A stretch of 64,000 nucleotides of DNA from Gynuella sp050296195 (GCF_050296195.1 NZ_JBNKRB010000061.1); one strand, 5' to 3'. Positions 7,904 to 17,323 are shown, counted from the first letter of the stretch. Notes: generated by a model from the sequence alone, not told the origin. Numbers and translations are program-made.

Positions 7904-8578
7904 TTATTCGTATTTATAACCAGCACCATAAACAGACCGGACAAATTCACGACTTTCATCGAGCACCTGAATTTTTTTTCTTAACTTCTTAATGTGGCTG
8001 TCAATGGTACGATCATTGACGATACGGTTATCCTGATACATTAAATTCATTAACTGATCTCGGGAGAGGATTTTTCCTGCTTTCTGCTTTAATGCATTCA
8101 ACAATTGAAACTCCACCGATGTCAGTTCAATCACCTGCTCTTTATATTTTACGCAATTGGTCTGATCCAGCAGAATGAGATCAACGGCATTATCCACTCC
8201 CTGATTTCCCTGGTTAAGTCGATAACGCCTTAATACTGCTTTAACTCTGGCAACCAACTCTCTCGGACTAAATGGTTTACACAGATAATCGTCGGCACCA
8301 AGCTCTAGCCCCAGCAGACGGTCTATTTCATCAACTCTTGCTGTTGCCATGATAATTGCCATATTGTCATCTTTTTTTCTTATTTCACGGCATATTTCCA
8401 TACCATCGAGTCCTGGCAGCATAATATCCAATACAACTAGATCGACTGTATTGGTCTGCAACCATTCTGCTACTTCATCCCCGCGATGCAACAGCGCCAC
8501 GTTATAACCGGACTGAATCAGATAATCCCGTTCGATTTCCGCCAGCTTAACTTCATCTTCAACAATGAGAATATTCAT
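7904..8578 (-). CDS. baeR: BaeR-like OmpR-family response regulator
   Basis: The receiver domain has Glu7/Asp8, phospho-acceptor Asp51 ('LVVLDIMLPG') and Lys in 'LCKPFSPREL'. A winged-helix DNA-binding domain follows, with 'VNDRTIDSHIKKLRKK' close to E. coli BaeR. The start is set at the ATG at 8578, which overlaps the kinase stop as ATGA; an upstream in-frame codon at 8611 would extend into the kinase gene. It forms an operon with the sensor kinase. BaeSR systems respond to envelope stress and drive efflux genes; no such target lies next to this copy. Confidence 0.85.
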   Translation of the reverse strand: MNILIVEDEVKLAEIERDYLIQSGYNVALLHRGDEVAEWLQTNTVDLVVLDIMLPGLDGMEICREIRKKDDNMAIIMATARVDEIDRLLGLELGADDYLCKPFSPRELVARVKAVLRRYRLNQGNQGVDNAVDLILLDQTNCVKYKEQVIELTSVEFQLLNALKQKAGKILSRDQLMNLMYQDNRIVNDRTIDSHIKKLRKKIQVLDESREFVRSVYGAGYKYE

Positions 8579-10029
8579 AATCCGTACTCCGGAAACTGGA
8601 TCTGTACCCATAAACCACCATACTCCGAGCGTCTGGCCGTAATAATACCATTGTGGGCTGCAACAATATTCTTAACTAAGGATAACCCCAGCCCACTGCC
8701 TCCCGTTGCCCGGTTTCGTGAGGAATCGACACGGTATAAACGATCAAAAATATGTTGTAGAGCAGCTTCTGGCACACCGGGCTTCGAATCCATCCAGTCA
8801 ATTACCACGATATGATTCAACTTACTGATTCTGACCAACAGAGTGCCAGGGTAATCGGTATATTTATTGGTATTGCTGATCAAATTGCGAACCAACTGTG
8901 ACAGTCTTCTCTCATCACCATTAATCTCATACTGGTCAGCTTGAGCTTGAAGTTCAAGGGAAACACTAATGTCCTCCGCCACGGCTTCCAGATTTTCCTC
9001 CAGAACTTCCACTATATTGCAGCGCTGCATGTTATAGGCAAGCGCTCCAGCGTCGGACATCGACAGTTCATGAAGATCATTAATTAAAAACGACAGCCGT
9101 ATGACTTCTTCTCTCAGGGAAACCAAAGATGCTTCATCGACATCACGCACGCCGTCCATCATCGCTTCGAGTTCAGCTTGTAATAAGGCAACCGGTGTTC
9201 GCAATTCATGAGAAATATCAGCCACCCATTTTTGTCTGGCACTGAGATTCTGACTGAGCGTTTTTGCAAGCCGGTTAAAATCCCTCGCCAGCTGCCCCAG
9301 TTCATCACTACGATTCGTATTCAGGGATATATCGAAGTGACCGTCTGCCAGCGTCCTTATTGCCTTTTGAACATCCTCAATCGGCTTTAGTAATCGATTT
9401 GCAAACGGCACCGCAAACAGGAGGGAAACCAACCCGGCAGCCAGTAGAATCCAGAGTGTCTGAGCATTTCGTTGTTTAATGAACAACAAATCCAAGTCAT
9501 CGCTGATGGCGTTGTGTTGGATGGCCCCAAGATAGCCTAAAACTTTGTCATCATTTCTAATTGGCAACCATACGATCTTGCTACCATCATTGGGTTGCAG
9601 TCCGTGCAGTGTGTGTTTGTCAGAATCGGTCAGTATCAGGCGCCGGGACAAATCCTGCGGCGGTTTGAGGTTACCAGGCATCGATCCTGGATTAAACGGG
9701 CGTTCAATGTCCCAGTGCCTTGGTCCCCGTGGCGTTTCATTCCCAGGTAGAACATTTCGTTCATAGTTATCAAAAACGAGGGCAGAACGTACAAAATTTT
9801 TCCAGGCTTCGTCGGATGCGATCAATTCATGCCAATCTCCATCCCTTAGAAAATGTTCCCTCAAGTTTGTGATAACTGGAGCCAGATGCCTGTTCTCAAT
9901 ACGATTTAAGTAGCTCAGAAAGCTATGATTCAAAGACCACCAGTTTGCCAACAGGAAAGCACCAGCCAATACCAGATTAGCTGCCAGAATGGTTAAAAAG
10001 ACTTTCTTGCGAATACCAACGCTCATCAT
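8575..10029 (-). CDS. baeS: BaeS-like sensor histidine kinase
   Basis: 484 residues: a membrane helix near residues 10-30, a periplasmic sensor of ~150 residues, a second helix near 190-208, HAMP, a HisKA domain with the phospho-acceptor in 'ISHELRTPVALLQAELEAM', and a HATPase domain. 'LHELSMSDAGALAY' and the unusual G1 box 'DSKPGV', followed by 'SRNRATGGSGLGLSLVKNIV', are close to E. coli BaeS. It phosphorylates the coupled regulator. The periplasmic loop is rich in Pro and Arg and not obviously conserved, so the stimulus cannot be read from the sequence. Confidence 0.87.
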   Translation of the reverse strand: MMSVGIRKKVFLTILAANLVLAGAFLLANWWSLNHSFLSYLNRIENRHLAPVITNLREHFLRDGDWHELIASDEAWKNFVRSALVFDNYERNVLPGNETPRGPRHWDIERPFNPGSMPGNLKPPQDLSRRLILTDSDKHTLHGLQPNDGSKIVWLPIRNDDKVLGYLGAIQHNAISDDLDLLFIKQRNAQTLWILLAAGLVSLLFAVPFANRLLKPIEDVQKAIRTLADGHFDISLNTNRSDELGQLARDFNRLAKTLSQNLSARQKWVADISHELRTPVALLQAELEAMMDGVRDVDEASLVSLREEVIRLSFLINDLHELSMSDAGALAYNMQRCNIVEVLEENLEAVAEDISVSLELQAQADQYEINGDERRLSQLVRNLISNTNKYTDYPGTLLVRISKLNHIVVIDWMDSKPGVPEAALQHIFDRLYRVDSSRNRATGGSGLGLSLVKNIVAAHNGIITARRSEYGGLWVQIQFPEYGL

Positions 10030-10074
10030 CAGAGGAAAAACTCAGTTTTATTTTGTTAGCATATGGCATTTTTA

Positions 10075-10140
10075 AGGCTGTTTGGTGCACAAAATAAGGA
10101 TTTTGCCACCAAAGTATCATAATAACTGACCGAACAGCCT
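10075..10140. repeat. Inverted repeat upstream of baeS
   Basis: aggctgtttggt (10075-10086) and accgaacagcct (10129-10140) form 12-bp arms with one G.T pair around 42 bases. It could be a hairpin or a small mobile remnant in the 296-bp gap between the nitroreductase and baeS genes. The rest of that gap (10141-10325) shows nothing I can name. Confidence 0.45.
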
Positions 10141-10325
10141 AAAATCATAGGGAGTTTGGAAGAATGCTGAGTATTATTCAGAAGTCAGGCAACCAGACAC
10201 ATTACGAATGGATCAAAACAACGACAGGTTAAAAGGTTCAGGCAATCAAACAGTTAGGTGGGGAAGGCTACTGATGTCAAATCAATAGCCTGTTTGCAAA
10301 TCAGAAAATAAATTTTGACATTACA

Positions 10326-10958
10326 TCAATCAATTTCGGAGATAAAACTTTCTTTTGGCCGCCGAACCTTTTTCAGATTAACCAACCAATCATTATCGGA
10401 GTCTCGATATCCCAACGGCATAATCGCGACAGATCTCAGGTGACGTTCTTTAAGGTTTAGAATTTCATCGAGCATGGCAGGATCGAAACCTTCCATCGGT
10501 GTAGAATCGACACCTTCAAATGCAGCAGCTGTCAACGCTAGACCAAGACCAATATAAGCCTGACGCGCGGCATGTTCAAAGTTCTCTTCTGGATCCCTTG
10601 GAGGATAACCAGCTAATAGTTTCTGGCGGTAAGCCTCCCATCCTTCGTTCGTGAAACCACGTTCTTCATTAACCAGATCAAACATCATGTTGATGCGTTC
10701 TTCGGTGTAATTATCCCAGGCCGCAAATACCACCAGGTGAGAACAATCCGTTACCTGGCTCTGATCCCAGGCAATTGCTCTGATTTTTTCTTTGATCTCT
10801 TTGTTCTTGATTACAATGACTTCAAATGGCTGCAAGCCGCTGGAAGTTGGGGCAAGGCGTACTGCTTCCAGTATGTTATCAACCTTTTCCTGTGGAACCG
10901 GTTTGCTCGGGTCCATTTTTTTGGTGGCATAGCGCCAATTGAGCTTCTCAAACAGCAT
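10326..10958 (-). CDS. NAD(P)H-dependent nitroreductase family flavoprotein
   Basis: 210 residues of the NfsB-like nitroreductase fold: 'RYATKKMDPSKPVPQEKVDNILEAVRLAPTSSGLQPF' near the N-terminus carries the FMN phosphate-binding Arg and the Ser-rich helix, and 'RQAYIGLGLALTAAAFEGVDSTPMEGFDP' with 'IMPLGYRD' completes the cofactor site. Such dimeric enzymes use FMN to reduce quinones or nitro compounds. It stands alone on the minus strand with a 547-bp upstream gap; no regulator is adjacent. Substrate unknown. Confidence 0.88.
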   Translation of the reverse strand: MLFEKLNWRYATKKMDPSKPVPQEKVDNILEAVRLAPTSSGLQPFEVIVIKNKEIKEKIRAIAWDQSQVTDCSHLVVFAAWDNYTEERINMMFDLVNEERGFTNEGWEAYRQKLLAGYPPRDPEENFEHAARQAYIGLGLALTAAAFEGVDSTPMEGFDPAMLDEILNLKERHLRSVAIMPLGYRDSDNDWLVNLKKVRRPKESFISEID

Positions 10959-11505
10959 GGATTCTACTCCTGTGGAAATGAAAGAACATTGTTCACCGTA
11001 TATGCGTGGTCAGCGCTTATTACCGTGACTACCGGTGCGACTATATTGGTGGATTTTGTCAGTTTTCAAGCCAATAGAGACAGAATTTCTCTGCCCAACC
11101 AATACACAACAATTGTGCACGGAACTTAACATGACAAATGATGGGGATTTAGTAGTTGGCAGAATAAATAACAATCCAAAACACACGGATATAAAACCAA
11201 AGAAAACGCTAATGGAAAAGGCTACGGCTAACAACATGATATATGCGATAGCCAATTTAAAGATATGAACTTGGTTGAACTTTATTTATAAATAGAATAA
11301 TTAATTTACTAAAAGGCAAAAATGATACATTTTTATTTTTGGAATACTTTCTGATCAATATATTTAAAACCAATAAATTTATCATGAAAACAAAATAGAA
11401 CTATTCATAAAAACCACCAGGGGCCCTGGCTTAAAGTCTGTAGACGTTTTGTACTGATAAGCTCATAGAACGTATCATTCTGGTTAATGGGTTTAATTGA
11501 CTTTT
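10959..11505. other. 547-bp gap without a convincing gene
   Basis: AT-rich DNA between the nitroreductase and mnmE. Overlapping open frames on both strands (11010-11268) have no ribosome site, no recognised domain and amino-acid use unlike real proteins. In most relatives mnmG, rsmG and parAB follow mnmE; none is present here. I see no RNA gene. Confidence 0.6.
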
Positions 11506-12867
11506 CTATTTACCAATACAAAAACTCGAAAAAATCCTGCCAAGCAAATCATCGCTGCTGAATGCACCGGTAATTTCACCCAAGGCATTTTGGGCATCAC
11601 GAAGGTCCTCAGCAAGTAGTTCTCCAGCACCGGAATCCAACAGTTGGTAGCGCCCATTTGCAAGACTTGTACGGGCACGTTCGAGTGCATCAAGATGACG
11701 ACGACGGGCCATAAATGAACCTTCATTACCAGCATCATAGCCCATGATAGTCTTAAGATGAGTTCTTAAGGCTTCAATACCAGACTGGGTTTTGGCGGAA
11801 ATACGAATCACAGCAGTATTACCGTTACTTTCCAGTCCCGGAATTTCGTTGCTCAGATCGCATTTATTGCGGACCACTGTTACCCGTTCGTTTTTGGGCA
11901 ATCGATCAATGAAGTCCGGCCAGATTTTCATAGGCTCTGTTTCCGGGGTTTCGGTGGAATCAACCATCAACAACACCAGATCAGCTTCGGTAATTTCCCG
12001 CCAGGCTCTTTCAATACCTATTTTTTCGACTTCATCAGGTGCATCACGTAACCCAGCAGTGTCGATAATATGTAGTGGCATCCCGTCAATGTGGATGTGT
12101 TCTTTGAGTACGTCGCGAGTGGTGCCGGCAATATCGGTAACGATAGCCCGTTCCTGACCGGCCAGAGCATTCAGCAGGCTCGATTTTCCGGCATTTGGTC
12201 GCCCGGCAATGACCACTTTCATGCCATCGCGCATCAACGCGCCGCGATTGGCTTCCGTAAACACTTCATTGAGACGGTTGATGATGTCATCGAGATCACC
12301 CGTTACTTTGCCATCCGCTAAGAAATCTATTTCTTCTTCCGGAAAGTCAATCGCCGCTTCAACATAGATGCGTAACTGAATCAGTGCTTCAACCAACACA
12401 TTAATGCGATTTGAAAACTCTCCCTGCAGGGAACGAAGAGCACTGCGAGCAGCCTGTTCGGAAACCGAATCAATCAGATCCGCAATGGCTTCTGCCTGAG
12501 CCAGATCGAGTTTGTCATTCAGAAAAGCCCGCTCGGAGAACTCACCAGGACGTGCCAGTCTGGCACCCAACGCCAGTATCTGTTGCATTACCAAATCCAG
12601 AATCACCGGTCCACCGTGCCCCTGAAATTCGTAAACGTCTTCACCGGTAAATGAGTTGGGACCCGGAAACAGTAGGGAGATTCCTTCATCCAGCAATCCC
12701 TGCTGATGATCCCGTACAGGGCCATAGTGGGCATAGCGAGGGGTTAGCTCACGACCAGTCAACTGTCGACTGATAGACGCTGCGTGAGGCCCGGAAACGC
12801 GAATGATTCCAACACCTGCACGACCTGTGGCCGTTGCGATGGCAACGATAGTGTCACCTTGACTCAT
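11506..12867 (-). CDS. mnmE: tRNA modification GTPase MnmE
   Basis: 453 residues, full length. Together with MnmG it installs the cmnm5/nm5 group on wobble U34 of tRNAs. The N-terminal tetrahydrofolate-binding domain starts 'DTIVAIATATGRAGVGIIRVSG'. The G domain shows G1 'GRPNAGKSS', G3 'DTAG' and G4 'NKCD', and the C-terminus ends in CIGK with the essential Cys. It is the last gene of the rpmH-rnpA-yidC-mnmE run. A terminator-like hairpin separates it from yidC, so it may have its own promoter or depend on read-through. Confidence 0.97.
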   Translation of the reverse strand: MSQGDTIVAIATATGRAGVGIIRVSGPHAASISRQLTGRELTPRYAHYGPVRDHQQGLLDEGISLLFPGPNSFTGEDVYEFQGHGGPVILDLVMQQILALGARLARPGEFSERAFLNDKLDLAQAEAIADLIDSVSEQAARSALRSLQGEFSNRINVLVEALIQLRIYVEAAIDFPEEEIDFLADGKVTGDLDDIINRLNEVFTEANRGALMRDGMKVVIAGRPNAGKSSLLNALAGQERAIVTDIAGTTRDVLKEHIHIDGMPLHIIDTAGLRDAPDEVEKIGIERAWREITEADLVLLMVDSTETPETEPMKIWPDFIDRLPKNERVTVVRNKCDLSNEIPGLESNGNTAVIRISAKTQSGIEALRTHLKTIMGYDAGNEGSFMARRRHLDALERARTSLANGRYQLLDSGAGELLAEDLRDAQNALGEITGAFSSDDLLGRIFSSFCIGK

Positions 12868-12887
12868 AACCGTACTCCAGAAACAAC

Positions 12888-12908
12888 AAAGGCCCTTAAC
12901 GGGCCTTT
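12888..12908 (-). terminator. Hairpin between yidC and mnmE
   Basis: aaaggccc and gggcctttt-side arms (8 bp, perfect) flank a 5-base loop. In the minus direction it is followed by gttgttt, a weak U-tract. It is positioned to end or attenuate yidC transcription before mnmE. Confidence 0.7.
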
Positions 12909-12929
12909 AGATTTTCGTGCATTTAGTGA

Positions 12930-14609
12930 TTAACTGGTAGCCTTCTTACTGTCTGCTTTGGCTATCTGATGGTTAATGTACCACTGCTGGGCAATGGTAA
13001 TCAGGTTATTCACCAACCAATACAGTACCAGACCAGATGGGAACCACAGGAACATGACACCGAACACCAATGGCATCATTTTCATCATTTTAGCCTGCAT
13101 AGGGTCCATGTTAGCCTGAGTGGTCATCTGCATTTGCAGGAACATGGAACCAGCCATCAAAATTGGCAGAATGAAGTAGGGGTCTTTGAGTGACAGGTCA
13201 TGGATCCAGAAAATCCACGGCGACTGTCTTAATTCAACGGCTTCCTGAAGTACCCAGTACAGAGCCATGAACACCGGCATCTGAACCACCATGGGCAAAC
13301 ACCCACCTAATGGATTGATTTTCTCTTTCTGATACAGCTTCATGAGTTCCTGACTCATTTTCTGGCGGTCTTCGCCATACTGCTCACGCAGTTCCTGCAT
13401 CTTTGGAGCAAATTTCTTCATCTTTGCCATGCTGCGATAGCTGGAAGCGGTCAAAGGATAAAACAGACCTTTAATACAGATTGTCAGCAGAATGATCGAC
13501 CAGCCCCAGTTAATGACCACGGACTGAATTTTTGTCAACAACCAGAAAATTGGCTGAGCTGCCCACCACAACCAACTGTAATCCACGCTGAGCTCAAGAT
13601 GATCTGCAACCTGACGAAGGTGCTGCTGAATCTTTGGACCTGAATAGATGCTGGCAGTCAGTTCACCTGTTGCTCCCGGTGCCACAGACACGGTTGGGCC
13701 GGTAAAACCACCACGGTAACGATTATCGGAAGTCTTGTTAAAGTAGTAAGTATTGGAATCCTGCTTGCCGGGAATCCATGCTGTCAGAAAATAATGCTGC
13801 AGGAAGGCAACCCAACCACCCTCATTTTTCAAATGTGCAACACCATCATCAATATCACCGAACTTCACTTTTTCATAACGGGTATCCGGGGTTGTCCATG
13901 CAAACGCCAGCACCGAAGAGAAGCTCATTCCTTTGGAAGCACTTGGATCAGCGCTTTTATCGCGGTTAATCTCACCGTAAAAAGAACCTTCCCATGGTTT
14001 ATCGGAATTGTTGGTCAGGCGATAGGAAACATCAAACAGGTAGTCACCCTTGCGAAAGTGGAAGATTTTATCGTAGGTGATGTCATTGGCGGTATACGAC
14101 AATACAACATCGAGGGATTCCCCTGTCATGGTGTAATTGCTGGAAGATGACGTAAATTCACCACGACCTTCAGAGTGTGTTCCTAAGAACAAGCCACTTT
14201 TAACCACAAATTTCCGGGTTGAATCATCTTCGAGCAAAATAAATGGAACATCCGGAGTTTCCAGCGATTGTGGATATTTAGGCAACGCCAGATATTCAAT
14301 ATCGCCACCATTGAGATCAATATTAAGCTCCAGAACATCTGTCTTAACGTGAACATAGCGATTTGAACCAGTACTTTCCGTTGCGGTTGGCTGCACAGAC
14401 GTACTTTGCCCGACAGGAGGTACTTCATCAGCATCGGTGGTCGAGTTCATGGTACTGCCGGGTGCATCAGGGACTGATGAGGGCAGCTGAGACTGTTGCT
14501 GAGGAGCTGTATTGATCGTTTGGCCGTAGTCTGTATTCCAGGCCTGTAGCAACAAATAAGAAACTACAGCGAGAGCAACATACAGAGCATAACGTCTGAC
14601 ATTTTCCAT
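12930..14609 (-). CDS. yidC: Membrane protein insertase YidC
   Basis: About 559 residues, the usual length for proteobacterial YidC. It inserts proteins into the inner membrane, alone or with SecYEG. It begins with one membrane helix ('YALYVALAVVSYLLLQ') and a Gln/Ser/Thr-rich linker, then a ~250-residue periplasmic beta domain. The conserved 60-kDa inner membrane domain follows ('GWSIILLTICIKGLFYPL', with its functional Arg/Lys-rich loop, 'NPLGGCLPMVVQMPVF', 'GLVLYWLVNN'). The frame extends to a TTG at 14639; the ATG at 14609 gives the typical N-terminus. YidD, normally encoded between rnpA and yidC, is missing here. Confidence 0.97.
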   Translation of the reverse strand: MENVRRYALYVALAVVSYLLLQAWNTDYGQTINTAPQQQSQLPSSVPDAPGSTMNSTTDADEVPPVGQSTSVQPTATESTGSNRYVHVKTDVLELNIDLNGGDIEYLALPKYPQSLETPDVPFILLEDDSTRKFVVKSGLFLGTHSEGRGEFTSSSSNYTMTGESLDVVLSYTANDITYDKIFHFRKGDYLFDVSYRLTNNSDKPWEGSFYGEINRDKSADPSASKGMSFSSVLAFAWTTPDTRYEKVKFGDIDDGVAHLKNEGGWVAFLQHYFLTAWIPGKQDSNTYYFNKTSDNRYRGGFTGPTVSVAPGATGELTASIYSGPKIQQHLRQVADHLELSVDYSWLWWAAQPIFWLLTKIQSVVINWGWSIILLTICIKGLFYPLTASSYRSMAKMKKFAPKMQELREQYGEDRQKMSQELMKLYQKEKINPLGGCLPMVVQMPVFMALYWVLQEAVELRQSPWIFWIHDLSLKDPYFILPILMAGSMFLQMQMTTQANMDPMQAKMMKMMPLVFGVMFLWFPSGLVLYWLVNNLITIAQQWYINHQIAKADSKKATS

Positions 14610-14695
14610 TCGATTTAAAAACCTATTTTCGGTGGGCAAAAAAGTGGGCGTAATCCTACCTTCTGGGGCTTATTTTTACCACTGTTGAGACAGGG

Positions 14696-15064
14696 TTAAG
14701 CAGCCGATTCCTGAAGCCGTCGATCGAGCTTCTTGAACATCTTACGGGTGATATTATGAATTGCTTTTCGATCGAGTTTATCAGCGCCTTTACGGGCCAG
14801 TACTACAATATCGATTGATTTAGGAGAGTGAGGTTTTAATCGGAATTCTTCGCGAATAATGCGTTTGATTAAATTTCGGTTAACAGCGCGTTTGACATTC
14901 TTTTTGGCAATAATAAAACCCAGACGATTGGCAGGAAGGTCATTTGTTCTGGCTAGAAAAAGGAGTTCTGGGCAGGCTGCTCGAGATTGGGTGAGATCGA
15001 AGACCCTACGAAAATCCTTGGCTGTCAGAAGACGTTGCTGTCGGGTAAATTCGTAGGATCCCAT
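14696..15064 (-). CDS. rnpA: Ribonuclease P protein component
   Basis: 122 residues, typical size. It binds the RNase P RNA and helps mature the 5' ends of tRNAs. The signature 'RNLIKRIIREEFR' and the aromatic/basic central cleft ('RVFDLTQSRAACPELLFLA', 'NRLGFIIAKKNVKRAVNR') are present. It follows rpmH by 21 bases on the same strand, the standard order. Confidence 0.96.
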   Translation of the reverse strand: MGSYEFTRQQRLLTAKDFRRVFDLTQSRAACPELLFLARTNDLPANRLGFIIAKKNVKRAVNRNLIKRIIREEFRLKPHSPKSIDIVVLARKGADKLDRKAIHNITRKMFKKLDRRLQESAA

Positions 15065-15085
15065 ATCGGCTATCAGCTGAATGAA

Positions 15086-15220
15086 TCAGGCAGATAAAAC
15101 CTTACGACCCTTGGCACGACGACGGGCCAAGATTTGACGACCATTGGCAGTAGCCATACGAGCACGGAAACCGTGAGTACGCTTACGCTTCAGATTGCTA
15201 GGTTGAAATGTTCTTTTCAT
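15086..15220 (-). CDS. rpmH: 50S ribosomal protein L34
   Basis: 44 residues reading MKRTFQPSNLKRKRTHGF and ending RRRAKGRKVLSA, the complete canonical L34. The ATG is at 15218-15220 and the TGA at 15086-15088. It is the first gene of the leftward rpmH-rnpA-yidC-mnmE run and directly borders the origin region. Confidence 0.97.
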   Translation of the reverse strand: MKRTFQPSNLKRKRTHGFRARMATANGRQILARRRAKGRKVLSA

Positions 15221-15542
15221 CACTATCCACCGAGTACTTAGATGTAGGACTGTAGCCCTGAATTAGGACGGCGGATTCTATAGAGTTTTCCGGTGGGTTA
15301 CAACGTCCATTTGAGGATGGTTTTTAGGTAGTTCGCGTATGAGAAATCTAAAAAAGTATTTAGATATATTGTTTATATTTTTTTTTGTTTTTTATGATTG
15401 TTATAGTAATTAGCAACCGCCGTTTGTGTTGATAAGTTAAAAAAATCCAATAAAAACAATGATTTATATAAAATTAAAGTCTGTTGATTACAGTTGGGTA
15501 TCTTGCTGAAAACCTTGAATAAGGTGGGTATAAAATGGGTAT

Positions 15543-15566
15543 TTATCCACAGAAAAGTTATCCAGA
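15543..15566 (+). promoter_or_regulatory. DnaA boxes (perfect and near-perfect)
   Basis: ttatccaca at 15543-15551 is a perfect consensus box. ttatccaga at 15558-15566 differs at one base. They share orientation, 15 bases apart. Confidence 0.85.
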
Positions 15567-15604
15567 TGTTTGCACTCAGGTTTTCCAGCGTTTTGTACCT
15601 GTAT

Positions 15605-15613
15605 TTATCCACA
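15605..15613 (+). promoter_or_regulatory. DnaA box
   Basis: Perfect ttatccaca in the same orientation as the 15543 box. Confidence 0.88.
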
Positions 15614-15715
15614 TGGTATTGTTTTTTTTTGGTATTCATTGGATAACATTGAGGAAAACTATTAAATAAATTTTTTAAACCATTAAAAAATAAGGGAAAA
15701 AATATTTTTTGAAAT

Positions 15716-15747
15716 TGTGGATATCTTTTGGCTTTCGATGTGGATAA
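15716..15747 (-). promoter_or_regulatory. Inverted DnaA boxes next to dnaA
   Basis: Minus-strand TTATCCACA at 15739-15747 is perfect; ATATCCACA at 15716-15724 has one mismatch. Their position about 110-140 bases before dnaA also suits autoregulation of dnaA. Confidence 0.8.
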
Positions 15748-15856
15748 TTATTGCGCTGAACACTAAAATAGATGTTCTTGCTTCTGAAGTGTTTCAAAAT
15801 ATTCCTTTTTGTTCGGTTTTTAAGCATCCATTTATGGTTTTGTAGCAGGACTGATA

Positions 15857-17323
15857 GTGTCTGAGACTGTTTGGCAACAATGTTTAAATGAGCTGGAGAT
15901 AGAAATACCCAGTCAGCAGTTTAATACCTGGATTAGACCATTACAGGTCGTTGAGAATGATCAGGAAGTTATTCTGAGTGCTCCCAATCGGTTTGTGATG
16001 GATTGGGTGAAAGAAAAGTATCTTGATCAGATCATGGCCATCCTTAGTGGATTGGGAAGATCAGATATAAAGGTGGTTATTGGTCAGAGAAAAGAAGCGG
16101 CCATGACCAGTTTTAACTCACCGGCCAGTGGTTATATGCGATCAGGAGCCCCTGTTTCGACTGATAATAGTAAAGCTCAGTATTACCCTGAATCATCAGC
16201 CTCTCAGTCTACCCGTGTTATCGATATTGGTAACAATGAAACCTCTGCCTCCAGGGAGTATTCTCCTGCTTCTCATTCACTGGAAGATAGTGCTGCACCG
16301 CTGGAGAACTATCTGAGTCCTCACTACACCTTTGAGTATTTCGTTGAGGGTAAGTCCAATCAGTTGGCGTTGGCCGCAGCACAACAGGTAGCTGAGAATG
16401 CTGGTGGTGCATACAACCCACTGTTTATATATGGCGGGGTGGGACTTGGAAAGACTCACCTTATGCAGGCTGTTGGGCATAGTATTTTAAGAAAAAACCC
16501 TAATGCGAGGGTGATGTATTTGCCTTCTGAGACCTTTGTTCAGGATATGGTTAAGGCACTACAGAGAAATGCGATTAATGAATTTAAGCGTTTTTATCGC
16601 AGTTTGGATGCACTTTTGATTGACGACATACAGTTTTTTGCTGGTAAGGATCGTTCTCAGGAGGAATTTTTCCATACATTTAATGCGTTGCTTGAGGGGA
16701 ATCAGCAGGTTATTTTAACTTGCGATCGCTTCCATAAAGAAATTACTGGAGTGGAAGACAGACTAAAAAGTCGCTTCAGCTGGGGATTGACCGTTCAGGT
16801 CGAGCCGCCTGATTTGGAGACGCGAGTTGCCATCCTGATGAAAAAAGCAGATGAAACCGGTATTCATTTGCCACAGGATGCGGGATTTTTTATCGCTCAA
16901 TTGGTCCGTTCAAATGTCAGGGAGCTTGAAGGGGCGTTAAAACGAGTCGTTGCCAATGCCCATTTCACGGGTGCTCAAATTTCTGTCCAATTAGTCAAAG
17001 ATTCCCTACGTGACTTGCTGGATCTGCAAAAGAAACAAGTCAGCATAGAAAACATTCAGCGCACGGTATCTGAGTATTTTAAAATCAAAGTTGGTGATTT
17101 GAATTCCAAGCGTCGATCCAGAAGTGTGGCAAGACCCCGGCAGATAGCGATGGCTCTGGCAAAGGAACTGACGAACCATAGTTTGCCCGAAATTGGTGAT
17201 GCTTTTGGCGGTCGGGACCATACAACCGTGTTGCATGCGTGCCGTAAAATAAAGGACTTGCGTGAGAAAGATTTGGATATCAGAGAGGACTACGACAACC
17301 TTCTAAGGACTCTGACAACCTGA
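15857..17323 (+). CDS. dnaA: Chromosomal replication initiator DnaA
   Basis: 488 residues. It binds the DnaA boxes, oligomerises with ATP and opens the origin. Domain I starts 'WQQCLNELEIEIPSQQFNTWIRPL'. Domain II is a Ser-rich linker. The AAA+ domain has Walker A 'GGVGLGKT' (from residue ~193), Walker B 'LLIDDIQF' and the arginine-finger region. Domain IV ends with 'GGRDHTTVLHAC', the box-binding helix. The start is GTG at 15857; no earlier ATG gives a better N-terminus. Confidence 0.98.
   Translation: MSETVWQQCLNELEIEIPSQQFNTWIRPLQVVENDQEVILSAPNRFVMDWVKEKYLDQIMAILSGLGRSDIKVVIGQRKEAAMTSFNSPASGYMRSGAPVSTDNSKAQYYPESSASQSTRVIDIGNNETSASREYSPASHSLEDSAAPLENYLSPHYTFEYFVEGKSNQLALAAAQQVAENAGGAYNPLFIYGGVGLGKTHLMQAVGHSILRKNPNARVMYLPSETFVQDMVKALQRNAINEFKRFYRSLDALLIDDIQFFAGKDRSQEEFFHTFNALLEGNQQVILTCDRFHKEITGVEDRLKSRFSWGLTVQVEPPDLETRVAILMKKADETGIHLPQDAGFFIAQLVRSNVRELEGALKRVVANAHFTGAQISVQLVKDSLRDLLDLQKKQVSIENIQRTVSEYFKIKVGDLNSKRRSRSVARPRQIAMALAKELTNHSLPEIGDAFGGRDHTTVLHACRKIKDLREKDLDIREDYDNLLRTLTT

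Larger units (their letters stand above)
15241..15856. other. oriC: Chromosomal replication origin (oriC)
   Basis: The rpmH-dnaA intergenic region, the classical gammaproteobacterial/pseudomonad origin site. It has three perfect DnaA boxes TTATCCACA (15543-15551 and 15605-15613 on plus, 15739-15747 on minus) and near-matches at 15558-15566 (ttatccaga), 15716-15724 (minus, atatccaca) and 15427-15435 (minus, ttatcaaca). Long A+T runs at about 15340-15400 and 15655-15715 are candidate unwinding elements. Gene orientation switches from leftward to rightward here. An open frame on the minus strand at 15373-15639 is low-complexity and lies over the boxes; I do not accept it. Confidence 0.9.

Noticed and set aside
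11010..11268. Overlapping frames on both strands between the nitroreductase and mnmE
   Set aside because: No ribosome site, no family resemblance, and the frames are mirror images of one AT-rich stretch. An internal ATG at 11131 was considered but is too weak.
15373..15639. Minus-strand frame of 88 codons in the origin region
   Set aside because: Low-complexity, Lys/Asn-rich translation of AT-rich origin DNA covering the DnaA boxes.
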